DNA of 64,000 nucleotides from Candidatus Fimimorpha excrementavium (GTDB lineage Bacteria > Bacillota > Clostridia > Lachnospirales > Lachnospiraceae). Below, one piece after another: positions 1-8,296 of this stretch. The DNA is taken from assembly GCA_018710785.1 (NCBI GenBank), contig DVJD01000080.1, forward strand, positions 1-64,000, read 5' to 3'. The notes beneath the pieces were generated by a model. It was not told where the DNA came from. It made no database searches and saw only the letters and a list, made by a program, of their open reading frames with translations. How positions within the stretch are numbered: position 1 is the first letter of the stretch; each line of letters opens with the position of its first letter. Both the position numbers and the translations under genes were made by a program.

Positions 1-1
1 T

Positions 2-64
2 GTGACAAAGGAGTTGAAGCGCACGGAATTTGAAGGTCTTGACTTGTATTTCAAAACAGTGTAA
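2..64 (+). CDS. C-terminal fragment of an unidentified protein (runs off the left edge)
   Basis: An open frame enters from the left edge and ends at a TAA at 62-64. It encodes about 20 residues ending in GLDLYFKTV. A strong terminator follows seven bases later, which supports this being the real 3' end of a gene. There is too little sequence to recognise the family. Confidence 0.5.
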   Translation: MTKELKRTEFEGLDLYFKTV

Positions 65-70
65 AATAAT

Positions 71-109
71 AAAGTCCTGATATATCCAACAGGAGTATCA
101 GGACTTTTT
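71..109 (+). terminator. Rho-independent terminator
   Basis: The arms aaagtcctgata (71-82) and tatcaggactttt (96-108) form a 12-bp stem, and the 3' arm runs into a T-tract. It ends the transcript of the partial gene at the left edge. Confidence 0.9.
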
Positions 110-142
110 GTATATTAAATCAATGGTGGAAATCCGTACATC

Positions 143-200
143 ATTTACATCAAATTCTACACATATCCGACAAGATAATATGCGATTTGGTGATGTAAAT
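143..200. repeat. 10-bp inverted repeat in an intergenic region
   Basis: ATTTACATCA (143-152) and TGATGTAAAT (191-200) are perfect inverted repeats separated by 38 bases. They lie 5' of the MetRS-C-like gene. A -10-like TATAAT sits at 240-245, without a clear -35 box. The arms could be a regulator site pair or the base of a leader stem; no function can be assigned. The remainder of 110-265 is AT-rich and holds nothing else recognisable. Confidence 0.4.
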
Positions 201-265
201 TGAATTACCTATTTATGCAAACAGTAAGAAATAGGCGATTATAATATCCTGTAAGTGGATATGAA

Positions 266-757
266 ATGTGGGGAGCTTTCGTCCCGACCATGAAATCGCT
301 GGACGCCAAGAAAGGCGAGGCGAAGGCAGATAAGGCCGCTGCCGCAGAGGGAAAAGCTGAGGAAAAGGCAGCTGAAACGATTGATTTTTCCAAGGTGAAG
401 ATCGAACCGCTCTTTGAAGAAATGGTTGACTTTGATACGTTCAGCAAGTCCGATTTCCGCGCTGTGAAGGTGAAGGAATGCGAGGCTGTGCCCAAGAGCA
501 AGAAGCTTCTGAAATTCGTTTTGGATGACGGAAGCGGCACAGATCGGGTGATTTTAAGCGGTATTCATGAGTATTATGAGCCGGAAGAACTGATTGGAAA
601 GACCTGCATCGCCATCGTGAATCTGCCGCCGAGAAAGATGATGGGCATTGATTCCTGCGGTATGCTGATTTCAGCAGTACACGAGGAAGACGGCCATGAA
701 GGATTAAACCTCCTGATGGTGGACAACAGGATTCCGGCGGGAGCAAAGTTATATTAA
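266..757 (+). CDS. Methionyl-tRNA synthetase C-terminal (beta-subunit-like) tRNA-binding domain protein
   Basis: This 163-residue protein has a charged Ala/Lys/Glu-rich N-terminal stretch (about 9-50) followed by an EMAPII/Trbp111-type OB-fold domain (about 55-163). The family signature is visible in the run PKSKKLLKF, then SGIHEYYEPEELIGK, and the terminal IPAGAKLY. In many Clostridia this domain is the C-terminus of full-length MetRS and binds tRNA; no catalytic HIGH or KMSKS domain is present here. The ATG at 266 has no good ribosome binding site. The ATG at 290 has ggggag only about 17 bases upstream. The gene may be a free-standing tRNA-binding protein or the 3' remnant of a truncated metG. 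A strong terminator follows. Confidence 0.75.
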   Translation: MWGAFVPTMKSLDAKKGEAKADKAAAAEGKAEEKAAETIDFSKVKIEPLFEEMVDFDTFSKSDFRAVKVKECEAVPKSKKLLKFVLDDGSGTDRVILSGIHEYYEPEELIGKTCIAIVNLPPRKMMGIDSCGMLISAVHEEDGHEGLNLLMVDNRIPAGAKLY

Positions 758-780
758 ATCTGGCAAGAAGACTTAAAAAG

Positions 781-820
781 GACACTTTTCTAAAAGTAAT
801 TTTAGAAAGGTGTCTTTTTT
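781..820 (+). terminator. Rho-independent terminator
   Basis: A 15-bp stem (781-795 with 800-814, one G-T pair) has a 4-base loop and runs into six T residues. It ends the MetRS-C-like transcript. Confidence 0.93.
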
Positions 821-942
821 ATTGTGAAAGATGATTTTAATATTTTAAAAACAAAATCCTGACAGAAAACAAACAAAATTAATATATGATGGGTTCATCA
901 AAACAAGAATATAACATACAAAAGGAAAGGAAATTAACGATT

Positions 943-2256
943 ATGGCATTCAAAGAAAATGTAGGGGCATTTGCAGTAAAACAGGCACTCTCTTATCTGG
1001 ACAAGGATCCGGAGAAGAATTTACCAAAGCTTTTGGATTGGTTTGACTGGTTTGACAGGAACGATACCCTGAAGAATCAGAGGGATTTGATCCGGGGTGT
1101 GGTGATGGACAAGGACAATAACTGGCACAAGCTGGTCATGAGCCTTTGGGAGGACATTGATCCCGGCGTCCGCAACCGGTTCTTTGAGAATTTTATCATT
1201 AACGGCTGTTTTTTGGGATACCAGAGACAGAATGAATATAAGGAAAAGTATAACTGCAATATTCCCTGGGCTATCCTGCTGGATCCGACCAGCGCCTGCA
1301 ACTTAAAGTGCACGGGCTGCTGGGCAGCGGAATATGGAAATCATATGAACCTGACTTATGAGGAGATGGACAACATTATTACCCAGGGCGTGGAGATGGG
1401 AACCTATGTATATCTGTTCACCGGCGGGGAGCCTCTGGTGCGCAAGAAGGATATCATCCGTTTGTGCGAGGATCATCCGGACTGTGTATTCTCCACCTTT
1501 ACCAACGGAACGCTCATTGATGAAGCTACGGACTCCCGCCGGGGAGACGGCACTTATCAGAGAATTATCCGGGCCATGAATATTTTGAAGGAGCATAAGC
1601 TGCCCTTTGGAATCTCCTGCTGTTATACATCTGCCAATGCAGAAGTCATCGGCAGTGAGGAATACTTTGACCAGATGATTGATATGGGAGCCAAATTTGC
1701 CTGGTTCTTTACCTATATGCCAGTGGGAAAGGCTGCAGTGCCTGAGCTGATGGCAACCGCCGAACAGAGAGAAATGATGTATCACAAAATCCGGGAATAC
1801 CGACAGACCAAGCCCATATTCACGGTGGACTTCTGGAACGACGGGGAATATGTGGGAGGCTGTATTGCGGGAGGCCGCAGCTACTGCCACATCAATGCCA
1901 ATGGTGACATCGAACCTTGTGCCTTTATCCATTACTCTGATTCCAATATCCGGGAGAAGACCCTTTTGGAGGCATATCGCTCTCCGCTGTTTATGGGTTA
2001 TCATGATAACCAGCCATGGAATGAGAACATGCTGCGTCCCTGTCCGGTGCTGGACAATCCCGGCCGTTTGACAGAGATTGTGGAGAAGAGCCATGCCAAG
2101 AGCACCGATTATCAGAATTTGGAAACAGCGAAGGAGTTTTCCGACAAATGCGTGGAGACCGCAGAAAAATGGGCACCGGTAGCGGATCGCCTCTGGGCTG
2201 AGTCCCACGGCGGCTGTGCGTCCTGCAAAAGATGCAAAATGGCTGTAAACGAGTGA
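943..2256 (+). CDS. Radical SAM protein with SPASM-like C-terminal cysteine cluster
   Basis: This 437-residue protein is predicted to cleave S-adenosylmethionine with a [4Fe-4S] cluster. The binding motif C-x3-C-x2-C is in SACNLKCTGCWA (near residue 116), followed by the FTGGEPL strand. The C-terminal half has Cys residues spaced as in SPASM domains (GGCIAGGRSYCHINANG..EPC, then RPCPVL) and ends with C-x2-C-x2-C in CASCKRCKMAVNE, so one or two auxiliary clusters are likely. Family members modify peptides or other substrates, but no precursor-peptide gene is recognisable here. The start was set at 943 because AAGGAAAGG lies 12 bases before it; an upstream in-frame ATG at 886 has no ribosome binding site. 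It appears monocistronic. The substrate is unknown. Confidence 0.85.
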   Translation: MAFKENVGAFAVKQALSYLDKDPEKNLPKLLDWFDWFDRNDTLKNQRDLIRGVVMDKDNNWHKLVMSLWEDIDPGVRNRFFENFIINGCFLGYQRQNEYKEKYNCNIPWAILLDPTSACNLKCTGCWAAEYGNHMNLTYEEMDNIITQGVEMGTYVYLFTGGEPLVRKKDIIRLCEDHPDCVFSTFTNGTLIDEATDSRRGDGTYQRIIRAMNILKEHKLPFGISCCYTSANAEVIGSEEYFDQMIDMGAKFAWFFTYMPVGKAAVPELMATAEQREMMYHKIREYRQTKPIFTVDFWNDGEYVGGCIAGGRSYCHINANGDIEPCAFIHYSDSNIREKTLLEAYRSPLFMGYHDNQPWNENMLRPCPVLDNPGRLTEIVEKSHAKSTDYQNLETAKEFSDKCVETAEKWAPVADRLWAESHGGCASCKRCKMAVNE

Positions 2257-2360
2257 CAGAAATTAATAATTCATAAACAATTCTGAAGCAAATCGTAAAT
2301 ACTCATACGCTAATATAGAAACATCTTAAGGATACATAGTTAATTAGGAGGTAATGAAAA

Positions 2361-2510
2361 ATGACAAAGAAAAATTTTGTTTCGCTGATTCTTGGAACCA
2401 TCGGAGGTGTTCTGTTTGCGCTGGGGATGTGTATGGCGCTGATTACGGAGTGGAACGCTTTTATGCCGGGAATCGTTGTGGGATGCATTATGCCATTGAA
2501 AATAGAATAG
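2361..2510 (+). pseudogene. Truncated small membrane protein
   Basis: A strong ribosome binding site (aggaggtaatgaaaa) precedes an ATG that opens a 49-residue frame. It has one hydrophobic segment (about residues 6-28) ending in EWNAFMPGIVVGC. A short glycine-rich hydrophobic start followed by EWNAF-PGIV resembles the N-terminal half of small two-helix membrane proteins of Clostridia. The second helix is missing: the frame turns into IMPLKIE and stops. I read this as a gene broken near residue 42 by a deletion, but a genuine 49-residue protein is possible. The 112 bases after it hold no gene before the polymerase. Confidence 0.45.
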
Positions 2511-2622
2511 ATTTAAACCAGGCAGGCGCCGTTTTATATCTTGTGTCTTCCATATTCTCGGAATATAATGTAGGTATCGGATAGAAAATAATAGTTATGA
2601 AAGCATCAGAAAGGAGGGCACC

Positions 2623-4146
2623 ATGGCAGAACGGGTTTATCTGGCAATTGATTTGAAATCGTTTTATGCGTCTGTGGAATGCATTGAGCAGGGATTGGAT
2701 CCAATGACGACCAATTTGGTCGTTGCCGACAAAAGCCGGACGGAAAAAACCATTTGTCTCGCGGTTTCTCCTTCGCTGAAAGCCTATGGGATACCGGGGC
2801 GTCCGCGCCTTTTTGAGGTGGTACAGAAGGTAAGGGAGGTGAACGCTGCCAGAAAGCAGAGGGCGCCGGGGCAAGTGCTTACGGGATCCTCCTGGAAGGC
2901 GGAAGAGCTGAGGAATTCGCCGAGTCTGGCTGTGGACTATCTGGTGGCGGTGCCGCGTATGGCGCTTTACATGAAGTACAGTTCCAGAATTTACGAAATT
3001 TATCTGAAGTATATTGCGCCGGAGGACATTCATGTCTATTCCATCGATGAAGTGTTTATGGATCTCACGGGCTATTTGAATACGTATCAGATGTCTGCGC
3101 GGCAGCTGGGGATGAAAATCATTCTGGATGTTCAGAAGACGGTTGGCATCACCGCCACTGCAGGAATCGGAACGAATCTGTATCTTTGCAAAGTGGCCAT
3201 GGATATTGGCGCCAAGCATATTCCTCCGGATGAAAACGGCGTTCGGATGGCCCAGTTGGATGAAGAATCGTATCGTCGTCTTTTATGGGGACACCGGCCT
3301 TTGACCGATTTCTGGAGAGTTGGCCGTGGATATCAAAAGAAGCTGGAAGAACAAGGGCTGTTTACCATGGGCGATATTGCCAGATGTTCCATTGGAAAGG
3401 ACAGCGATTACTATAACGAGGAGCTTTTATATCGGATGTTCGGCGTCAACGCGGAACTGCTCATCGACCACGCATGGGGCTGGGAGCCGTGTACCATGGC
3501 GGATATTAAAGCGTATCAGCCGGAGTCCAACAGTGTCGGCTCCGGCCAGGTGCTTTCCTGTCCCTATCCCTTTGAAAAAGCCAGACTGGTGCTGCGGGAG
3601 ATGGCGGATGCGCTGGCTTTGGATTTGGTGGACCGGGGATTGGTGACGAACCAGCTGGTGCTGACCGTAGGGTATGACCGTGCTGTTCTGAAAAACCGGC
3701 AGACAGGAAAGGAAGATTGCGAAAAGGTGGAAACAGACCGGCACGGACGGGCGGTACCCAAGCATGCCCATGGGACAAAAAATCTGGAACAGGAGACCGC
3801 ATCGGCCAGAGTCATCATGGATGCGGCGTCAGAACTGTTTGATCAGATTGTCAATCCAAAACTGCCGGTACGGCGTCTGTATCTGACGGCGGCCCATGTG
3901 ACAGAAGACAGTCCAATCGTCCGAAAGGAGAAATTTGAACAGATGGATCTGTTTACGGATTATGTCAAATTGGAGCAGGAGAGAAAACGGGAAGCAGAAG
4001 AACGGGAGAAAGAAAAGCGGTGGCAGAAAGCGATGCTGGACATTAAGAAGAAGTATGGCAAGAATGCCATCCTGCGCGGAATGAATTTTGAAGAGGGGGC
4101 CACCGCCAGGGAACGAAACGATCAGATAGGAGGGCATAAAGCATGA
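2623..4146 (+). CDS. Y-family DNA polymerase (UmuC/UvrX-like)
   Basis: This 507-residue translesion polymerase has the catalytic acidic residues in AIDLKSFYASVE (Asp10) and YSIDEVFMD (Asp142, Glu143), then fingers, thumb and a little-finger domain. The C-terminal 100 residues are highly charged and contain QMDLF, a plausible beta-clamp-binding sequence. It should copy past damaged bases at low fidelity. AAAGGAGGG lies correctly before the ATG. The stop overlaps the start of the YolD-like gene by 4 bases (ATGA), so the two are translationally coupled. No LexA box is visible upstream, so SOS control is not shown. Confidence 0.9.
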   Translation: MAERVYLAIDLKSFYASVECIEQGLDPMTTNLVVADKSRTEKTICLAVSPSLKAYGIPGRPRLFEVVQKVREVNAARKQRAPGQVLTGSSWKAEELRNSPSLAVDYLVAVPRMALYMKYSSRIYEIYLKYIAPEDIHVYSIDEVFMDLTGYLNTYQMSARQLGMKIILDVQKTVGITATAGIGTNLYLCKVAMDIGAKHIPPDENGVRMAQLDEESYRRLLWGHRPLTDFWRVGRGYQKKLEEQGLFTMGDIARCSIGKDSDYYNEELLYRMFGVNAELLIDHAWGWEPCTMADIKAYQPESNSVGSGQVLSCPYPFEKARLVLREMADALALDLVDRGLVTNQLVLTVGYDRAVLKNRQTGKEDCEKVETDRHGRAVPKHAHGTKNLEQETASARVIMDAASELFDQIVNPKLPVRRLYLTAAHVTEDSPIVRKEKFEQMDLFTDYVKLEQERKREAEEREKEKRWQKAMLDIKKKYGKNAILRGMNFEEGATARERNDQIGGHKA

Positions 4147-4568
4147 GCGGACCGTATGATGATATGATAGAAATGCCGCATCCGGTGTCCAGAAACCATC
4201 CGCCCATGTCCATGGAGGACCGGGCGGCTCAGTTTCTGCCGTTTGCGGCGCTTTCCGGCTTCGGAAATGTCATCCGGGAGACAGCCCGCCGCACCGAAAA
4301 ACGGCCGATGCTGAGCGAAAGCTGTCAGGAAGATTTGAAGCGAAAGCTGGATATATTGGGGGAATCGATCTTCCGGCATCCGGAAGTATCCATCACTTAC
4401 TTCCTTCCGGATCCGCAAAAGGAAGGCGGTTCCCATGTCACTGCGGCAGGTAAAATCAAGCGCATCGATGATATCCGGCATAGAATCTGTCTGGAAGACG
4501 GAACATTGATTCCGTTTTCTGCCATCCTGGAGATAGAAAGTGAGTTCCTGGATAAATGGGATCTGTAA
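4143..4568 (+). CDS. YolD-like family protein
   Basis: This 141-residue protein carries the family's conserved N-terminal stretch MSMEDRAAQFLPFAALSGF (about 20-38), then a helical region and a beta-rich C-terminal part ending in FLDKWDL. YolD-like proteins are regularly encoded beside Y-family polymerases in Firmicutes and plasmids, and this one overlaps the polymerase gene by 4 bases. Its biochemical role is not established; a partner or regulator of the polymerase is the inference. It is followed by only 14 bases before the convergent MATE gene, with no visible terminator. Confidence 0.8.
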   Translation: MSGPYDDMIEMPHPVSRNHPPMSMEDRAAQFLPFAALSGFGNVIRETARRTEKRPMLSESCQEDLKRKLDILGESIFRHPEVSITYFLPDPQKEGGSHVTAAGKIKRIDDIRHRICLEDGTLIPFSAILEIESEFLDKWDL

Positions 4569-4582
4569 GTTCCTTTTGCGGT

Positions 4583-5947
4583 TTATTTCGAAATCTGCTT
4601 CAGCGATTTTCGGAACTGGAACGTGAAAAGGACGGCCGTGAAGGAGACGGCCAGAAAATCGGCCACTGGCTCTGCCATATAGACGGCTGTGGTCTGATTC
4701 GATGAGAAAATCAGAGGCAGAAGATAGATCAGGGGAATCAGGAGGATAAATTTCCTTGTGACTGCCACCAGGATCGAAGCCTTCGCATTGCCCAAGGCCG
4801 TAAACGTCATCTGACATGCAATCTGGATGCCGAACAGCAGCAGACAGGCCATGTAAATTCTCAATGCCGTTTTTGTAAATGTCAGCAATTCCTCGGAATT
4901 GGTGAACATGGCGGCAAATCCCTGTGGGAAGATCATGACACAGGCCCATAGTAAGGTGGAATAGACCAGACTGGCTTTCAGCAGAAGCTGAAAGGCTGCT
5001 TTTACCCGGCCGGGGTTTCCGGCACCGTAATTGTAGCTGATGATGGGCTGCGCGCCTTGTCCAAGTCCCTGCAGGGGCAGCATGGCAAACTGCATGACAC
5101 TGGTCAGAATGGTCATGGCGCCCACCGCGATGTCGCCGCCAAAGCGCAGCAGAGAAGAGTTAAAGCAGATGGAAATGATACTCTCACTTGCCTGCATGAT
5201 AAAGGTGGAAAGCCCCAGCGCCAGACTGGGGAGAACAATCTTTGGATCCAGCCCTAGCTGATTGAAACGGAGTCTCAGATGGGTTTTTTTGCCGCAGAGG
5301 AACAGAAGTACCCATACGCAGGACATGGCCTGGGATATGATCGTCGCCCAGGCGGCGCCGGCCACACCCATATTGAAGCCGAAGATGAAGATGGGGTCGA
5401 GAATGATGTTGGCGACTGCTCCGATGAGCACGGATAACATACCGGTTTTTGCAAATCCCTGGGCTGTGATGAAGGCATTCATCCCCAGCGTCATCTGTAC
5501 AAAGATGGTTCCCAGGGCATAGACATTCATATATTCCACACCGTATTCGATGGTGTTTTCACTGGCTCCGAACGCCATGAGAAAATCCCGGTTCCAGAGA
5601 AGCAGCACCGCAGTCAGAAGCACGGATATGATAAACTGGATGACAAAACAGTTGCCCAGGGTTTTTTCCGCAGAAGCATGATCGCCTTTTCCCATGAAGA
5701 TGGACGCTCTGGGGGCGCCGCCATAACCGGCAAATGCCGAAAAGGCCGTGACGATCATGATCAGCGGCATACAGACGCCCACACCGGTCAGCGCCTTATC
5801 GCCGATCTCCGGTATATGGCCGATATAAATACGGTCCACGATGTTATACAGCATATTTATGATTTGAGCCGTTACTGTGGGAAGAGCCAGTTTCAGAAGC
5901 AGCTTTCCGACCGGCTCTGTTCCAAGAAAATCATTGTCTTTATTCAT
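4583..5947 (-). CDS. MATE family multidrug efflux transporter
   Basis: This 454-residue integral membrane protein has about 12 hydrophobic segments in two homologous halves. It begins NDFLGTEPVGKLLLKLALPTVTAQ and has the MATE-typical YNIVDRIYIGH and GLGQGAQPIISYNYGAG segments. Such proteins export drugs or metabolites in exchange for Na+ or H+. The start at 5947 follows ggaggaggg and overlaps the end of the marR gene by 8 bases, giving translational coupling. The natural reading is that the MarR repressor controls its own synthesis and that of the pump. Confidence 0.92.
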   Translation of the reverse strand: MNKDNDFLGTEPVGKLLLKLALPTVTAQIINMLYNIVDRIYIGHIPEIGDKALTGVGVCMPLIMIVTAFSAFAGYGGAPRASIFMGKGDHASAEKTLGNCFVIQFIISVLLTAVLLLWNRDFLMAFGASENTIEYGVEYMNVYALGTIFVQMTLGMNAFITAQGFAKTGMLSVLIGAVANIILDPIFIFGFNMGVAGAAWATIISQAMSCVWVLLFLCGKKTHLRLRFNQLGLDPKIVLPSLALGLSTFIMQASESIISICFNSSLLRFGGDIAVGAMTILTSVMQFAMLPLQGLGQGAQPIISYNYGAGNPGRVKAAFQLLLKASLVYSTLLWACVMIFPQGFAAMFTNSEELLTFTKTALRIYMACLLLFGIQIACQMTFTALGNAKASILVAVTRKFILLIPLIYLLPLIFSSNQTTAVYMAEPVADFLAVSFTAVLFTFQFRKSLKQISK

Positions 5948-6392
5948 GATAGCAGTCTCCCTCCTCCGCAGATTTCGTATTTTCTGCAATACGATCATTA
6001 AAAAGAATGAATAATTGTTTTTCTTCCTCTGTAAATCCTTTGTAGATCAGCTTTCGGAAGCGTTCCCGGGTGGATTCAATCTCCCGTGTTATGGGAGCTG
6101 CCTGGGAAGTGAGTGACAGATGGATTCGTCTTCTGTCTTCTTTGTCCTGCCGCCGCTGCAGCAGAGATTTCTGAATCAGACTCTCAACTGCCAGAGATAC
6201 ATTGCTTTTTGACAGCATACGCAGATCCACAATGTCAGCAGCCGTATCCTTTTCGGGATTATTGAACAGAAAACTGATGATTGTCGCTTCGATCGGTGCC
6301 AGGCCGTAGTGGTCGCAGACCGGTCGGAGCATTTTGTCATACAATCGGATAATGCGGCGCAAATTGACTAAAAGAGCGGTTGTTTGCTGCAT
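5940..6392 (-). CDS. MarR family transcriptional regulator
   Basis: This 150-residue winged-helix regulator has recognition-helix sequence SKSNVSLAVESLIQKSLLQRR and wing DKEDRRRIHLSLT. It sits first in a two-gene operon with the MATE pump. Its promoter (minus strand, -35 at 6483-6488, -10 at 6461-6466) is followed at once by a palindrome that could be its operator. AGAGGGGAGGTG precedes the ATG. A repressor relieved by a pump substrate is the family norm; the ligand is unknown. Confidence 0.9.
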   Translation of the reverse strand: MQQTTALLVNLRRIIRLYDKMLRPVCDHYGLAPIEATIISFLFNNPEKDTAADIVDLRMLSKSNVSLAVESLIQKSLLQRRQDKEDRRRIHLSLTSQAAPITREIESTRERFRKLIYKGFTEEEKQLFILFNDRIAENTKSAEEGDCYHE

Positions 6393-6443
6393 GAAAACAC
6401 CTCCCCTCTCATTGGTTTATGATAATATTGTTATAAAGAAAAC

Positions 6444-6488
6444 AGTTTCTTCAACAAACTATTATAATAATAAATCCTAAATAGTCAA
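6444..6488 (-). promoter_or_regulatory. Promoter and candidate operator of the marR-MATE operon
   Basis: On the minus strand TTGACT (6483-6488) and TATAAT (6461-6466) are separated by 16 bases. Immediately downstream lies AGTTTGTTGAAGAAACT (6444-6460), with 5-base inverted arms. A repressor bound there would block transcription start, as is typical of MarR autoregulation. Confidence 0.7.
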
Positions 6489-6601
6489 GTAAAAAAGAGA
6501 TTTTTTACAATTTCATAACAATTCAGGGAATAAAGCGCATTATTGACGTATTATTTGTGAGAAATTTCGGTGCAATGGATGGATAAATGAAGAAAATGTG
6601 C

Positions 6602-6697
6602 TACAATAAAAAGGTAAAAGAGGGCGGCGATAGGCGGCTCTCATAAGTTTGCATATGCCTGAATAAAAACAGGCGAGAGAAGAAGGGAGAATGTGAT
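6602..6697 (+). promoter_or_regulatory. Promoter -10 and structured leader of the EamA gene
   Basis: TACAAT (6602-6607) is a good -10 box with only a weak -35. The 90-base leader after it contains GCCTG/CAGGC arms (6657-6674) enclosed by CTCTC and GAGAG arms, so it may fold into an extended hairpin ending just before the ribosome binding site. It matches no riboswitch class that I recognise. Confidence 0.4.
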
Positions 6698-7564
6698 ATG
6701 TGGCTTTTTTATGCTGTGGGATCGGCGTTTTTTGCCGGACTTACTTCCATACTTGCAAAATGTGGGATTCGCAAAACAGATTCCACCATGGCAACGGCAG
6801 TGCGGACCATTGTAATTCTGATTTTTTCCTGGCTGATTGTGGCAATCGTAGGATCTGGGAATCAGATTTCTTCCATAGATGGGACGACACTGCTTTTTCT
6901 GATTCTTTCCGGAGCTGCCACGGGCGCCTCTTGGCTCTGTTATTTCCGGGCATTGCAGCTGGGAGATATTAATAAAGTCGTACCCATCGATAAGTCCAGT
7001 ACGGTACTGACCATCCTTTTGGCATTGATTTTTTTGCAGGAAGGGATCAGCATCCCCAAGGCTTTGGCTGTGCTGGTAATCGCTGCGGGGATTCTGCTGA
7101 TGGTCGAGAAAAAAGATGTGAAAAAACAGAAGGAAAACAGCAGAGGCAGTTGGCTGCTCTATGCTGTGGGCTCGGCATTCTTTGCAAGTCTGACAGCCAT
7201 TCTGGGAAAGATAGGGATTTCGGGAGTAGAGTCCAATTTGGGAACAGCCATCCGCACGGGCGTGGTACTCGTCATGGCCTGGGTTATGGTTTTTGTCACG
7301 GGAAAGCAGAAAACGGTGCGGACTATCCCGCGAAAGGAACTGGCCTTTATCTGTCTATCAGGAATAGCCACAGGAGCGTCCTGGCTTTGCTATTATCGGG
7401 CACTGCAGGAAGGTCCGGCCAGCGTGGTGGCTCCCATCGATAAGCTGAGCGTTTTGGTCACAGTGGCATTCTCCTATTTTGTATTTGGTGAAAAACTGAG
7501 CCGCCGGGCGCTGGTGGGGCTTGTACTTTTGACGGCGGGAACAGTAGCCATGGCAGTTCTTTAA
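6698..7564 (+). CDS. EamA/DMT family transporter
   Basis: This 288-residue membrane protein consists of two homologous EamA repeats. Each starts with LYAVGSAFFA-like sequence (residues 4 and 152) and contains the repeated motif SG-ATGASWLCY-RALQ-G (near 69 and 219). Ten transmembrane helices are expected. Relatives export amino acids, sugars or other metabolites; the substrate cannot be told. AAGGGAG lies 9 bases before the ATG. It is convergent with the DUF2726 gene, with 15 bases between stops and no visible terminator. Confidence 0.9.
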   Translation: MWLFYAVGSAFFAGLTSILAKCGIRKTDSTMATAVRTIVILIFSWLIVAIVGSGNQISSIDGTTLLFLILSGAATGASWLCYFRALQLGDINKVVPIDKSSTVLTILLALIFLQEGISIPKALAVLVIAAGILLMVEKKDVKKQKENSRGSWLLYAVGSAFFASLTAILGKIGISGVESNLGTAIRTGVVLVMAWVMVFVTGKQKTVRTIPRKELAFICLSGIATGASWLCYYRALQEGPASVVAPIDKLSVLVTVAFSYFVFGEKLSRRALVGLVLLTAGTVAMAVL

Positions 7565-7579
7565 ACGAGATGGGGATGT

Positions 7580-8032
7580 TCAGCGAAACAATGCCCGCAC
7601 GGTTTCTTCGTCATAATCCCGAATCCGTTTCAGAGGAAGACCGGCGCTTCGGAATGCGCGGTCTTTGAATTTATCCCGTTCTTTGGCATCCTTTGTATCA
7701 TGGCTGGCGTCATCCAATTCCAGCGCGAAAAGCACATGGAGATCCCGATCACAGACGACGAAGTCAATATGTTTTTGGGCAATTTTGTGAAAATATTTCA
7801 TGTATTGATGGCGGGAAGTGACTGCCAGCAGATCTTTTACGCCCACCTTTGGACAGATGATATAATCATATTCATCAGCGACATCCCGAAGAAGCCGATA
7901 AAAATGATATTCCCGTTTGGTCAGAATGTGCTTTGGGGCATAGGGAAAACGATTCTTTTGGACGATCTGTATGACCGCAAAGACAGCAATTACAAATATG
8001 AGAATGGCTCCGGCCAGGAATAGATACTTCAT
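7580..8032 (-). CDS. DUF2726 domain protein with N-terminal membrane anchor
   Basis: This 150-residue protein has one N-terminal transmembrane segment (about 4-24), then a DUF2726 domain. The family's features are the LTKREYHFYRLL start, KVGVKDLL, HIDFVVCDRDLHVLFALELDD and the charged tail with RDKFKDRAF. DUF2726 resembles restriction-endonuclease-like folds, with acidic residues (D in HIDF, ELDD) in the positions expected of such a fold. Activity is unproven. It stands alone on the minus strand. The 264 bases upstream (8033-8296) hold no other recognisable gene. Confidence 0.75.
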   Translation of the reverse strand: MKYLFLAGAILIFVIAVFAVIQIVQKNRFPYAPKHILTKREYHFYRLLRDVADEYDYIICPKVGVKDLLAVTSRHQYMKYFHKIAQKHIDFVVCDRDLHVLFALELDDASHDTKDAKERDKFKDRAFRSAGLPLKRIRDYDEETVRALFR

Positions 8033-8296
8033 TTATAAAATACAAAATCCTTTCTTTTGATGGTTTTTCTTTCTTATAGCAGATTTTTCCCGCAAAAGCA
8101 ATAAGGAATTTCATTCATCATATGAGGAGGGCAGAACGCGGTGCGACGCTGTTCTTTCCATAAGCAGTCCCGTGCTTCTCTTGTTTTGGATGATTCATAC
8201 ATAAAATGAAAAATTCAGAAAATTGTTCTATAAATTTGGAAAGATCTGTGGTATACTAATTTTGAAGTATGTAATAAATGGCATGGAGGTGGCGTC

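Noticed and set aside
1303-2208. 301-codon open frame on the minus strand
   Set aside because: It is a shadow of the radical SAM gene with no start signal.
2257-2622. LexA/SOS box upstream of the Y-family polymerase
   Set aside because: No GAAC-N4-GTTC-like site was found in the region, so SOS regulation is not claimed.
8033-8296. Short peptide frame beginning at the ATG near 8120
   Set aside because: Only 13 codons with no ribosome binding site or conservation evidence.
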